A stretch of 64,000 nt of DNA from the NCBI GenBank assembly GCA_028673005.1, contig CM054115.1, positions 194,192,370 to 194,256,369 on the forward strand. The letters run 5' to 3'. The stretch is from Tanypteryx hageni. Lineage: Eukaryota > Arthropoda > Insecta > Odonata > Petaluridae. The position numbers and the translations under genes were made by a program. The notes under the pieces are model-generated. The model ran no database searches, was not told the DNA's origin, and saw only the letters and a list, made by a program, of their open reading frames with translations. Of the stretch, positions 26,401-41,400 are shown piece after piece; position 1 is the stretch's first letter, and each line of letters opens with the position of its first letter.

Positions 26401-29400
26401 TATCAGGTTACTTTAATTGAGGTTTATAAACAGTTTTTGTAATTAAAATTAGTTTTTGGAGAGGCTTGCGTAAAAATAAAATTTGTAAAAATATCATTTA
26501 TGTACCACAATGAAAATATTTTACTAAATCTTTATGCACTCCACATTCAATTATATATGTTCACAAAAAATACCATCCATGAAGCATTGTTTTTAATATT
26601 TTGCATTGATTGGAATGATCTTTTTTCTCACAGATAGCACCATATGCTTCTGTAATTATTAATGGAATCTATTGGGCTGTCAACTCTCCAAAATTGATGA
26701 CGATTCCAGATGCCAAGTATTTGCTCAGGCCAGCAAACACACCTTGGCTCCCGAGTTCAGTTGGTTCGCCTGCTCTTCCTCATCGAATGCTGGCCATTTG
26801 TGACATTAGCGCAGACCCAGGAGGATCCATTGAGTTCATGAATGAGTGCACCACCATTGACACTCCATTCTGTCTGTATGATGCAGACAGAAACAAAGAC
26901 ACGAAAAGGTCAGCCTTTCATTGATGTCCGAGCATTGATATCACTTTTAATTAGGAGTTCTCAATTGGATAACTTTCTCTAAAATCACTGCATCAATATA
27001 AAACATAACTTTCAATACTAGAATGCATTGCATTTTCATGCGCTATGCTTAAAAAATAATTAAGATACATTGTCACATGCTATGCAACGTAAGAATGGCA
27101 AATTGAATAGTAGTGAGTCATTCCTTTTATTTTCTTCTGCAGCTTCAAGGGTCCTGGTGTGTTAGTATGCTCTATAGACAACATGCCAACACAGCTGCCA
27201 AGAGAAGCAACAGATTTCTTTGGTGACCTTCTTTTCCCATATGCCTATGACATACTAAAATCTGATGCCACTCTTCGTTTGGATAAACATTCCTTCAGTC
27301 CAGTTGTATATAATGTAAGTTTTTAAACCTAGAAATTGCATTAGCCTTTTATCTTATGCCTTTGTCTTATCTTCAGCTTAGAAATTTTTTATATCTTTTG
27401 CCACACACCAAATTCTTTCTGCCATCAAATATTCTTTCTCTAGTTTTGACTCTTCTTTTTAAGAACTGCATGATTTCATTAAAATATCATGAACCCTCAA
27501 TTTATCTATAATTATATTTTGATTTTTAGTTTTTATTTTATCTTTAAACATCTTTTATAACTAAAAGATTAATTATGAAATGTCAGTATCAGTACATCAT
27601 CTACAAAATTACCATTTAGAATTTTAGTCAAATAACATGGATCATAATGCAGGCCCATAGGCTTATTCTAATTTTTTTGAGTAGTACATTGAATTTTATG
27701 TAGTTTAAATGGTAACACATGGGTTATATATATAAATATGTAAAGTAATAAAATTAAAAATATGAGCCATTTCAAATATTTTATTGAACAAGAACTAGTT
27801 AATACATTATATTAACTGCAAACCAGTGAGTTAATTTCTCCTAGTAAATAAAGGTTCTAAGTATATCTAATAGAGCACAAATCATTGAATTAGATCTTAA
27901 AAATTTAATGAATAAATAAGGTGAAAGAATTAAAGCCAATTTAATAGCAACATGGGTTGAGTCATTCCTACAAATTAATATTGTCAGGTAGGTACTGTGA
28001 TGTTTTAATAATATTTTTAATTATAATTCGCTTTTTCAAATTTAATGTCATAAATTAAACAAAGGAGATTTATTGGCATAATATTTGAAATATTACAGAA
28101 GTATGAATTTACTTTTATTCATACACTTAAATGACCAAATCTGTTCACTGCTCTTTTTAATAAAGATCTATCATTGAATTTCAGGCAATCATTGCCAGCA
28201 ATGGTAGATTAACACCAAACTTTGAATATATTCATGAATTGAGACTTGCTAACAGGTAAGTCAACCATTTTAACATTATTTTCTGTTTTCATTGGACTGA
28301 TTTTACTTTAAAATTTAAATAATACTATAATTTTCCAGAAAATATTTTGCTCATTAATTGATCCTCTGCTTGCATAAAAGTCAGACATAGTCTTACTAAA
28401 TGAATCAGCTTCATATTTTTATTTGTTACTTTTTAGTCACAATTAAAGTGGAATGAGGGTTGATCTGCCTCTTCTCATAGCCTAAGTAATTTATATAAAT
28501 GGAACTAACAAATTATCTTCTAATCTATGCAAAGTTACTTATTACATAATAAATACATAAATGATGAGAATTTATCATCTGTATTACCGTAAATACCCGC
28601 ATATAATGCACACTTTTTTTTCGAAATATTCGAGTTAAAAATTAGGATGCGTGTTATACGAGGGTACATAATCTTCCTATTTTCATTTGACCTCATATTT
28701 CCACAATTTTGGCACAGTAATTACTGCCCGGGTATCCTCATTTTTATTGGTGATTTTTACGAAAAGTAAGATAGATAATAGTAAAAATTTATTAACTAAT
28801 TCTATAAACATACATTAATTAGATATGAAAAGAATGAATTCAGTATTTATTAATTTTAAAAGCCAAGAAATTCTTCGTCACTGGACCGTTCTTCTTCGAT
28901 GTTGTTATCGGAATCGTCATCTTACGCATGATGTCACCCTACACCGGCGCCCGACCTGGTGGTGAGGTACTGGTACTACTTACAATTAGAAACAATGGCA
29001 GCTGATGCCTTTGATTCGCTGGGAGTTGATGCTTCTTGTAGGACTAAATAAAGTTATCGTTTCCTACCTTTCTCTCAGCATTCATACTTGATTTATTCTT
29101 GATTCTTAGAGTATGTAGTTAATTATGGTATTTGCTATTGTGTTTACATGATCCAGAGTGTTCTAATAATGGTAAAACTGAATGTTGGGCGAACCCGTCC
29201 CCCTCAGGCATGACAAAAACGTATGTAAAAAACATAGGATTATCATCATTCCTTCATTTTATTAGTTCAAACAATGTCATATGCCATACTATTAAATTAA
29301 TATAATTCGATGTATTGTGTATATCCTAATATCACCTTGTAAGTAAACATAGAGTAGGTAATGATTGAGTTAGCTGACGATCATTTGGAATGTTATTCGA

Positions 29401-32400
29401 AAATTTCATTTCGCACTTTCATTATGTTACCAATTCATAATACCAATAATTCGATCATTGCTTTAGACCACGTTACACCATCTACTTTATTCTGTAACGG
29501 TAATCCTAAAAAAATCTGTGCGAACTATACACAGGTATATAGAAAAATCATAGATTACGAGGCTGAAAACCTCCCTGCGCGTTATACGAGGGTGCGCATT
29601 ATACGCAGGTATTTACGGTAATTATAAAAATTAGTTATAAACAAATTAATGTCATTAATTCTTTGCAGTGACATTGGAAGGTGTTTTAGCATCCTAGTAA
29701 ATGTTTAAAATGGCTAAATATAATGATATGAATTTAGTACTTTTCATATGGTGGGGATGAAACATATTGCATTTTCCTTTAAATACATTTAATTTAAAGA
29801 ACCGTAAATTACAAATTGGACTCCTTTAAATATAGAAGAACAACAGCTAACATATAAATAAATACAGAGACATTTTTTATGATTCTCCTAGTGTATCAGC
29901 ACCCTAAGCCATTTCCTCATTGGCTGTACTCTTATCTCACTCCTGATTCCTTAGTTATTAACCAACTTTCATCTTTATTTACACTATGATTTTTCTTCAA
30001 AATAGTCCTTAATTGTATGTTGGACTTAATGACTTTGTATAGCAGAAATATTTTCTATCTACTAGAGGATATTATTTCTTATGAACATTTTTGGTCAATA
30101 TGGTTAAAAGTTGTTCTTTCATTTAAGATTTAAAATGCAAGTCTACCTTTCTATTATTTTTGAAGCCTAAGTGTAAGCAATTGTTGATGTGCTCATGTAT
30201 ACCTCAATGCATGATAATTTTGGCTATTCCTATTACCTATGTCATAACCCCAATAACATTCAAAAAGGATTTATTGAGCTTACATTATGACTGGAACCCA
30301 AATTTATAATACATATAGATCCAATATCCATAATAGACTATCTTTTTATGGTTATTTGAGCCATCTAAATCATCATATATTATAACATTAGAAATTTAAA
30401 TGAGGTATCTCGATTGTTTCATAGAATCAATATGTTCAATCTCTTTATCACAGTAAAATATACGATTGCCTAATGAAGCTGCCTATCCAACATGTCTTAC
30501 GAAACAAAATTTTGAATTAATTTTGAAAAATATAATTATATTATATTTATTATTATATTATTAAAACATAAACAATATTTATTTTGCACTGAAATGTCTT
30601 TATCATCATCATCATCACTAGACTGTCTTAATGCTCGTGATTAAAGGCTAAGCCAGGTTATTTACATTATATTTTCCTCTGCAACCTTAGCAAAATTCTT
30701 CATTTCTTGAAAACTATTTCTTCTTCAAGTTTTCTATTAGCTGACATCCTTTTCTTCCTCTTCATATTTTTCCTTCAATCTTTCCTTCAACCTCATCTTT
30801 AAACTCTTCCTCAGGATATGACTGCTCCAATTCATCTTTCTCATCAGTTACATTATCATTGTCTTTCTTGCTCTTCTTCTAATATATATCTCCTCATTAA
30901 ATACTTTGCCCGTCCATTTTATTATCAGCAATTTTCTGCATACCCACATTTACAAGCTTTCTATATATTTTATATACCGTATATACTCGTGTATAGGTCA
31001 AACCCCGAATTTTTCATAAATATCTTTGTTTTTTCTTATATCTCATGTATAAGTCGAATCCAGATTTCAGGTGTAATAGAATGAATTTTTTTGCATTCAG
31101 TACATGTTGATCCATTAAGCTCCCTTTAGTCCGATAAAACTACATTGTGTCAAAGTGACAGCAAAGCAGTCCGATGTCTCCCACAGTGCTACCCCATAAC
31201 ATCAAAAATCATTACATTGTATACGCCTTTGTAATAGATCGAATGACTTGGGATAGACTTTGTATTTTGTCACAGCACTCATTTAGAAGCTATCTTTCTA
31301 AAGGAGAACAGGGAACAAAGTTGATGTTTGACCGCGGAAGATAGGTGGCACCAAAATTGATGATGAATCAGCGGAAAGATATACTACGTGGTCCTAGGAA
31401 ATCTGTGTTTTGCACATTTTTGGAATAGGAACGGAGGAACCTACCCCTCGGAGAGTGCAAATATGAACATGGAAGAAATAACAAGATAACCCCTAACCAA
31501 TTCAACCTGGTGAGGAAGCGTAATATTTCAATATTTTGTAAGTTTCAAATTCCTGTGATATGCAGGTATGAGTACGTAGTACAATATCTCGGTGAGGGCA
31601 AATGTGAATGTGGAAGGAAAACTAAGCCAACCCCTAACCAACCCAACCCTGTGGGGAAGTGTAATAATTCATAAGTTTCAAATATCCGTAATATGTAGGT
31701 ATGAATGCATACTACGATATCTCAGTGAGGGCAAATGTGAACATGGAAGGATGCAAAAGGTAAACAAAGTGATGCTAGCGCAGCCGACTTTACAATAAAG
31801 AATATTACATGTCTCCCCTTACATTACAAACCTCAAAATTTTATATTTACATTTGTCTTCCATTTTTCTGCTTTCTCAGCATCGCCAGTGCTAGTGTCAC
31901 CTTGCTTACCTTTGCTCCAGTTATGCACACAGTACCATAATTTTTATACCATAAATATTTCAGTGATACTAATTTAATCTGAGATGCATAGAGGTAGGCA
32001 TTACCTTTCCGCGAATCACTGGGAAGGTGTTTTTTATTTACATGGTACGGAGTTAGTTCTGTTTAAAATGTATTGTTACGGCGATAATAGCCCAAGAGGC
32101 TGATTCACCTTAAATGACACACACACACACAGTACGGAGTTACTATGTTGTGCATCTGTCTTTCTGCCAGTTTTCTGTCATCGCCATCCTGTTACCAAAC
32201 GTTAGGTTTACCAAAATTGCTTAATTACTTGCAAAGCATCAGAGATCAACTTAGGATCACCAAATTATATAGCAATTAATTCTTTCTATACATTATATTT
32301 AAATATTCAATAGTTATTGATACAGTTAAAGTATAACAAGAGTGTAAATTCCATCAAACTTTAATAAAAGTCATGGGTCTAAACCTATCAAAAATATTTC

Positions 32401-35400
32401 TCGTGTATAAGTCGACCTCAGAGTTTTTTGCTAAAAATTTCATCTTAAAACCTTGACCTATACACGAGTATATACAGTAATTTTTTCTAAGCCTTCATTA
32501 CAATTCTTTCTAGCATTTAATTACATCATTCCTTATGCTTTTTATATCCCACCATGAAAATTACTTGTTACTTGTTCTATCTGAAACAAGAATTAATATA
32601 TGCAAACAATTTTCTTCAAATGTCAATTTTGGAACACAACTCTTTTTGGCTGCTAACAGATGTTTTCATATTTGAAATTTAATTGTTAAATTGTTAGCCA
32701 ACAAGAAATGTTGTGGTAAGAATAGAATGTAAAATGCTTTATATTATAATTAATTGTCATTCTTTTTGAGAAAATTATTATGTGGAATTTTATATGACAG
32801 GAATTCACAAATGGCAATGATGGACAGGCAAGCAGCATCCAAGAATGTACTTGTTTTAGGAGCTGGATTTGTAAGTGCTCCAGTTGTGGAGTATCTAAAT
32901 CGAGATAAGAATGTTGCTCTTACAGTAGGTATGTAATCAAGTATTCTTCAAATGATAAATAATACTATGGTTTATATTGCATGGTAATCATGAATTTAAA
33001 TGCTTCAATAATAGTTATTGTGAGTACAACAATGAACTAGCTGGAATTTTAAGACCTGAAACTTGAATTATTGGTAATTATAATTTATGTACATAAATTT
33101 AAAAATTGTCCTCCATTAATGACATTTTACAGTTCTTTAAAGAAGATTCAGTATGTTATGATTTTATGCTTTGTACTTAATTTCTATACTTCATTTTTAT
33201 AATTTAGTTTATGTAGAAATTGAATCCTATTAATTATTTTCTTTTCAATTTTTTAAGAATGTTATTATTATTTTTGCCAAAATGTCATACCTACTTGATG
33301 CAGCTAGTGTGACAGGTTATAGTAGATTAATTTTCAGCATTCTTCACACAACATTTTTGCTCTTTTGTTCTGGAATTAATTTTTTTTAAAGTTTTATTTA
33401 AATTTGTTACATGCAAATTCTATTATAAAATATCCTGAAGTTTTCAGGATTCTGTACAGTGTGTCCTTGGTTTAATGTTGCTTCAATTAACATCAATTTG
33501 ACTTAACCTCGTTCAAAAATTACTACCCATATTTGAATTAATGTCATTGATGATTCGTGTTAACGTCATCCTGACTCGGTGCTTAAATAAAGCATGAAAA
33601 AATATTACGTAGATGACTCTCGTGCATATCTGTTGTGCAACGCTTCTCCAGTTCCGGCAGATTGCATTATTTGAGTGGGAAATTGTTTTGGATTGACGTA
33701 TTTATATTAAATTTACATTATTTGCATGGTGGCATTTTGTAGCAATGAGTACAAATAGAAGTGGTAGTAAAGGCCTTCTTCTCGAAGTCTCTCAAACAGT
33801 CATTAAAATCATCTTAAACCCCGTGAAACATTACAAGCTTTGTGACTAGTGCAGAAAGGAAGATCTGCTGAGTGCCCTATTTATAAACTTAAAATTATGT
33901 ATTCTGTACTTTTGGGATAACATGAGTTTAACGTCTCCCTATTTTATTGCCATTAGTATCCAGTGTTGTCAATCCAGTGTAGCTAGATATAATGATTTTA
34001 GGTTCAATCTAGCACCTAAAATAATACTATAGCAACCATTTACAAAACTAGCAAAACTATTTAACAATCTAGCTATCAGCTAAAATTACTGCATCTGTGT
34101 TCATACTAAACACAAAAAAGAAAAATTAATATAACACAAATAAATAGAATATTCTTTTCATTTGCCTCTTACTTTTTATTTTATTGTTTTCTTTTTTGTA
34201 ATTTTGAGCAATTAACTACTACACCAGAACTGTGGATATCAGTTACAGGAATGGTGGTATTGTTGGCCATAAGGATAAAGGAAGGCTTGTTAAAAATAAA
34301 GCAGGGATTAATCAATCAGGGAAGATAGTTTTCTTTGGAACACATGAGCTATTTAATCTATTATAGATACCATGTCGGGTATATTTCTATGGCTAAAATT
34401 TGCTGAAATAACATTTCTAACATCATAATTGGAAATGATTTTGCTGTAAGATAACTGCCATATTTTCAAAAGTCTCAAAATTTTATTTTTACCACATTTA
34501 GCAAGTTAGATAATATTAAACATAAGTTATGAAACAATATATGGTACTTTGGCGTTTCACGAGCACCACCTCTGCAGCACCTCTACGGGTGAGATGTTGA
34601 ACTGCAAGGCACTGAATGTGGCGAGATTTGGAATTACATGGAGCAGTACTCCATTGGAACTCGGCTGAGCCAGGGAAGGGAAATTTGAATCTGAACAAAA
34701 ATTTTACTCGTCCCCACCGGGTTGAGTAAGTTGGTGGAAGTGTTTTTCGTTCCTCATGTTCATTGTGTTCAGAGGCATCTCCATTCAAAGAAAAAAGAAG
34801 GGATACCGTTATAAATGAAATTTTTATAACAGTATCCCTTCTTTTTTCTTTGAATGGAGATGCCTTTCAACACAGTGAATATGAGGAGGAATGAAAACCA
34901 CTTCCACCAACTTACCCAACCCAGTGGGCTCGAGTAAAAGTTTAGATGGGTGCTGCAGAGGTGGTGCCCGTGAAACGCCTATTGTAACAGGTTTTCCTAC
35001 TCAGCTTCAGAGAGCACTATTGTTCATTCTCTAGAAAATTTTTAGCGACCAACTCTAGCGACTTCATGCCCCTACTGCCCACTAGTAGGCTAAGAAGCCT
35101 ACAGTCCAATTGAACCCCTTGCCAGCCGCCATTTGCAGGAAGACTTGACGCGGGATTTCAAACTCCAGTACGGCGCAAACAAGTTATTTCTCATGTTGTT
35201 AAATAAGTAAAGATGGAGACTATGGCGAAATAATTTTCTTGAACCGACAAATTCACTAATTTTTATTTATTCTCTGTTTTACTCATCTTTCCTGCCACTG
35301 GCCCTCTGGTGGGAACTTGTAAATAACAGTTGAAAAACATAATGCAAAGCTAAACCTCACACAAAAACTACTTTGTTGTTACTATATTTAATCGCCTACT

Positions 35401-38400
35401 GTAAGTTTTAGTCATGAAATGAAGTCATTCTTAACTATAATAGAAATAAAATAATAATCAATTAATTTTTCAAAGAGAATGTTTTATAAACATTACTTGT
35501 ACAATAACAATAATTTTTCTAAAATAATGCTTTCAGTCATATTTTTCGTTTTTGGACAAGAAAAAAATTTTTTTTAGAGAACTGGCTATTAAAATATTGG
35601 CAAGTCATCACTATATACATATTAGTTTATAATATACAATTAAATGTTTATTTTTGTATTTCAGAATGTAGGTAATTAAAAAACTGCTGTTTTATTCTAA
35701 TACTAGAATATTTTTAACAAGAAAATCAGGTATATATACTTGCATGTACTAAATTATAACTGAATTTGTTTTTTTTTAAGTTAAATACTTAATAAAATAT
35801 GTGAATGGATCTAGTATTTAAATCTTACTTTATATTAGAAATTAAATAAGGAAAATAAAAAGAGCTTCTTTTCTGTCTTTTAAGTATTTTGGACTTAGTT
35901 TGTAAAATATTTGTATTTGTGTAAACATAAAATAATGACCCTCTTATTTCACAGAATGGATAAAGATACACTATTTCAGTTATTATTTAAGTCGTATGTA
36001 AAGGCAAATCCATCAAAGAAACCAAAGGATGTGCAGCAAGAAACTGTAAAAGCTAAGAATCGTATTTAAAAAATTCAGAATTTACCATCAATAGTGACCT
36101 CCATCATTAAAGAAATTGAAGCTTGAGCAGTAAAAAGAAAGGAACTTTATTATGCTTTTGGGAAAAACAATCAAGAGTATCAAATATCACTACTTTGGAG
36201 AATAAAGTTCAAAGTGTAGTTCCTGAGAAATCAACTACTAAAGAACAACCTTCTACATCTTGTATTGTAGATATTGTCAATAAATAAAAAACATAAGTAC
36301 AAGATGAACTAAGAAAAAATAGACATAATAAACAGTGATTTAGTAGGATTTTATAAAAGGAAGATTTGTGGACAACTTACTAATTAACAACTCGAAAAAC
36401 TCAAAGAAATTGAGAAAAAGAAAAGAGAACTTGAAAGAGAGCTTAAAATAAAAATATCTGACCAATAGCAACAGGAAAAATCAAGAGATAAATGAAAAAG
36501 AAAACAGGAAGAAATTTACGAAAAAATCCAGAAATTAAAGAAGTTTTAAAGAAGAGAGATACAGTAGGTAGAGCAAGAGTTGACCTGGATCAGCCAGAGT
36601 TGTTAAAAGCTATTATTAATATAGCTATTCATGGTTCTGCATCACATGAACAACGAAATGAAGATAGTTTGAGAGGTATCAAAACTTTGGATGAGCTTAC
36701 TGAAGAATTAAATAAAATTGGCTTTAATTTAAGTCGAAATGGTGTTTATGTTCGCTTACTTCCTAAATGCAGTTCATCTTTAAAAGGGAAACGGCATGTT
36801 ATCACTGTCCCAGTCAAGCTCATGAAAGCTCAAAATGATGCACACTTCCAACATGTTGATGGGCAATTTTGCAGAGCAACTATTAATCATTTGGAAGAAA
36901 TTGTTTCAATTTTTGGACCAAATGAAGTATGCTTCTTGAGCCAAGATGATAAGGCTAGAGTGCCACTTGGCTTAACAGCAGCAAAGGAGCAATCCTCATT
37001 GGTCATGCATGTTGAGTATCGAGTGAGTTTACCAGACTATGATTGGGTTGACATAAGTTGATACCTTCAGTTTATGCTGGAATTGAAATTAAAAAATGGA
37101 AATGGTAATCCAACTGCGGTAGGATACTCAGACCCAACCTTTATAGCTATCAGATCCAGTAAGCACTCTTCTTCAACAGCATTTTCACATGCATTTGACT
37201 TTGAAATACTTTTGAAGTTACCAGAATGTGAAAGTATCACAAGGTTTCAGAATGAAGTAAAACCTTTGGTAATTTTTACTGTGGATGGTGGCCCTGATGA
37301 GAATCCTCGATACCAGAAGGTAATTGATGTTGGAATCAATCACTTTTTACAATATAATTTGGATGCCCTTTTTATTGCAACCAATGCACCTGGCAGGAGT
37401 TCTTTCAATCATGTTGAGAAAATGATGGCATCTTTAAGTAAGGAACTGTCTGGAGTTATTCTTCCTCATGAGCGTTATGGAAGCCATCTTGATTGACAAG
37501 GCAAAATGATTGACGATGACCTTGAAAAAGACAAGAAAATATTACGGCAATACATTGGCAGAAATATGGGGGCAGATGGTAATTGATGGATTTCCAACTG
37601 TAGCCAAATATATAAGTCCAGAAAATTCAGAGATTAATCCCGAATATTTGCTAACAAAAGATGCTATTTGGTCATCAAAACATTTGAGAACTAGCCAATA
37701 TTTTACACAGATTGTAAAGTGCAGAGACATAAACTGTTGTTCAGCACCTCGAAGCTCAATTTTTAGTATTTTAAGGGAACGATTCCTACCTCCACTGATT
37801 CCAATCAAACACACAAATGCAGGTTAAAAAGCTCCATTATCAACAGATGAACAAGGTCTTAATTTGAAGTATCCATCTGTTTTCACTGCATGTTGTATTG
37901 ATTTGGAAGAAATATTACCAAGATCAGCCAAAAGTTTCAAAATTATGCCATATGATCTCTACTGCCCATCTATTTAAAAGGAATTAAGAAATCGAATATG
38001 CAATACCTGCAATCTGTATTTTGCTTCAAATGTCATGTTACAGAAACACTATAAGATACATAAGCAGACAGAGACCATGTCACAAATTCAGGAAAGAGTT
38101 AGGCCAATTCGTATTGCTGCTAGACGACAGCGTGAAATGATGGCTATTCTAACAAAGCAGAACAATGTTCAATATGCAGAATGGATTAATGAAGAAAATT
38201 TGGATTTGAATGGAATAAAATATGATACAGATGATGGAGATTCAAATAATACGCATATTTACAGTATGGATGAGATTTTCCCAGCACCATGGAAAGAATC
38301 ATAATTTCTAAGTTCAAATTTTTCATTTCCTTTGTCCATTTTTTATTAAATTTAATTGTTTTTAATGAATTTATCCTATACTTACTGAAGTTACAAAAAT

Positions 38401-41400
38401 AGAAAAGCATAAACTTTGTATATTGTTGGAGTTGCCAGACATTGTTTAAAGAGTATGTACATGTAATTTTTATGTTAATTGGTATTGTATTTGCATACAA
38501 TGGGATATCTACTACATTTGAGTATTTCATTATCTATAATATTTACTTATAAAAAGTGATAATTTTATTTGAATGTTTTGATTTTCTTTTATGTACAAAT
38601 GATGTCTGGACATATCATTAATTTTAGATAGTCAATATGACTAAATTAAAAAAGACAAGGTTTTACTTTCCATGGAAACTTTATTGTAGAACTGATTATT
38701 TATTTTATTTTATTATTCTATCTTTGGAATTTTGTGAGACAAAATGTGCAATAATTTATGAAATTTTGTCTATAGAATGTCTGTATGCCATATATACATT
38801 AGAAATATATATTTATTCATAATATATTATATTAATAATTTAACAATACCAATGAAAACCTTTATAATAGTTATTACTTATAGAAATGGAAAGTGCACTC
38901 CAGTACACTGTTTTTCTCTCGTCTTTCATTTTTAGCAATTGAAGTCTTAACTCTAGTTATATAAAAATATCTTCCTTTCTTAAGGGACTGTGTGACAACT
39001 TAGTGACACAGGGGAGGGGGATGAAGCCCTACGTGACACTTTGCGACAGATGGGGGAGGGGGAGGGACAAAAATCCCAAAAATGCTGTGACATCATTTAA
39101 GGATGGCCCCTAACATCAATAAGATACACTGCAACTAGGATCAGTTTTTTTTACTGCACTCCCTCTTGAAAATTTTCTTTAAAGTAAGTTTTGATTCTTC
39201 CAAAAGAACACGCATTTTCCTTTTAATTGCTCTTGATTGAAACTTTCTATCTTTATCCCAATCTCTCTCCGGCATTTTAATACTTAAATGGATTAATTAT
39301 TCTTCTTAATGTAATAACGCCAAACTAAATATTTTAGTCAAATTAAAATAACGATGTTAATTATGATAATGATTCACGAATACAATAAAATGCTCTGCGA
39401 TAACGCCACTTAGCTATTGGCGATTCACGGAAACTACGAACCAACTATGAGGACCAGCGAAGTCCGACTGATCAAGTCCTCGAACATGCCAGTTCTCTTT
39501 TACAACGATCGTCTTCATCATCTAAAACGTATAATTGGTTCTTTGCGCTGGGACTTTTCAAACTCTGTAAACATTTCTTTCACTTCTAATATTAAGATGC
39601 TGACTTATTAACTCAACGCCGTCCTAAGTAGATTGTACGATACATTTGGTGAGAATTTCACATCCCGCCGTCCGACGTACAATTTACGTCCAAGAAAGAG
39701 CGGTGGAAATAAATTTGTTTTTATTTTGGATTTCCAAGCGAGAGGTGGAGTTTGTTGAGGTCTATTTCTTTTCATCGCTCTACTCGATCTCAAACACATC
39801 CGCAAAACCATTTAACCTTTACTCTCTTTCCGACTGCATTCCGTGAGTGACTGCACAAGCTCAGTGTTCCTATCTTCCTCTCTCCAGATCTGTTTCTTTC
39901 AATCGCTCGTAGCTATTATCCAAATAAACATTCGCGAAAGCTTTCTATAGCATTTCTCGGCCGGAGATTCCGATGAAATATTTAGAGACGAAGAAGATGA
40001 AGCAAGTATCTCTCTACAAAGCCATTCTCGTTCCCAGCATGAACTAATGCGAAACGAGGTCCGAGGCCCATCGGCTTCTTAAGTCCTCTGCTTAAACACT
40101 TCAAAAACACCTGTCAAGATAACTGAAATCCCAACAATCGCCCATGATTCATCGGTATTGACAAGTCCCCAAACAAGATTGGAAAAGAGAAATTTAGGTG
40201 TCTCTTTGGCCTACGTTTCGTGGTACGCGAAAAAGTTCCGACGAGGCGGCAGAAGTTTCTCACGCTCAGATGTAAAATCCCATATCTCAAAAACCAATCA
40301 AGATATTGAGTTCATTCCACTTTCAAAAATAACTTGAATCTTTTCTCACCATTTCATCTATATATATTACCCACCTATTCCTAATAGTACGTAAGTTAGC
40401 AAGAGAGTGAAAATTTCGTGTACTGATGCAGAATGTGAGAGCCTCGTTCGGTTTTATTTAATTTTTAACAGCAATGAATTGCGCTACATGTTCCTTTTAA
40501 TGGTATGTGTGACTAATAGAACACTTTCGAAAGCTACAGAAAAATGTTCGTGTGATTTCAGAGAATAGACTACGAGATTTGGCCGTTCAAATACGAATGC
40601 GGCTGAAGAAACTAGGAAGTTTCGATGAAAACGCGGGAACTATTGTTTATCCATGGAAAAACGGCGATTTTTCGGTTAAAAAAGTATTTAGTTTATTTTC
40701 TTACTCATTTTGTTAATTTTCCATCCTTCGTTAGGTGTTTAAGTTTGTAATTATGCCAAAAACGACGAAAATCTGGATTTTGCACGAATTTGCAACGCCG
40801 AGGATTAGCAGTATAGGGAAATAACGTAGGATGGCGATTCTCTCATAAGAACACTTAGTGCACGGACGACGTGAAACGCACAATGGATGATGTTTCGAGC
40901 GCGATTGCTCACGCTTCACCATCAACGTGTTTTTTTCCTAGCTTGCCTTTAGGGGCCAGGCGCGAGGCTCTAGGCGGTCGTCTAGGTCGCCTTGCCCTGT
41001 ATCCGCCCCTGTGAGTAATATATATGTAAATATATTCCTTCTTGTCATATTGACGGGCTTTTATACTAGTTTTTGTATAATATTTATAAAAATTCTAGCA
41101 ATGCATTTAAGATGCTTCCCTTTATAATCTATCCAATCCAGCATCAGCTCTAAAGGATGAAGCAGATGCGGTGGCCACGAGGTTCCCAGGAGTAGAGCCC
41201 GTCTTAGTTGACGTCATTGGACGCCCAGATCATGTTGAAGCAATGGTGAAAGATGCAGATCTAATCATCTCCCTGCTGCCTTATCCTCTGCATCCATCGA
41301 TTGCCACTGCTTGCATTGCACATTCCAAGAACATGGTGACTGCCAGTTACTGCACTCCTGCAATGCAAGAACTCCACCAAATGTAAGATTCAATGAAAGA

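Larger units (their letters stand above)
30977..32477. mobile_element. 1.5-kb TIR element inserted in the LINE fragment
   Basis: The left end CCGTATATACTCGTGTATAG and the right end in reverse complement CTGTATATACTCGTGTATAG are followed by 'gtcaa' in both, with TA flanks (30975-30976, 32478-32479). TA target and ends suggest a Tc1/mariner-pogo group element. It has no transposase. Inside are a tandem repeat (31451-31754) and a SINE tail (32075-32130). Confidence 0.75.
30598..32570 (-). mobile_element. 3' fragment of the RTE-like LINE, split by a TIR element
   Basis: 30598-30970 matches the 3' end of the LINE at 11277-12975: the ATC repeat tail, 'taggc.ta..ccaggtt', and decayed C-terminal coding (corresponding to 11340-11660). 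The match appears to resume after 32480 ('tttttctaagccttcattac', 'acttgttctatctgaaac', compared with 11665-11890). 30977-32477 interrupts it. No open frame survives. Confidence 0.6.
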
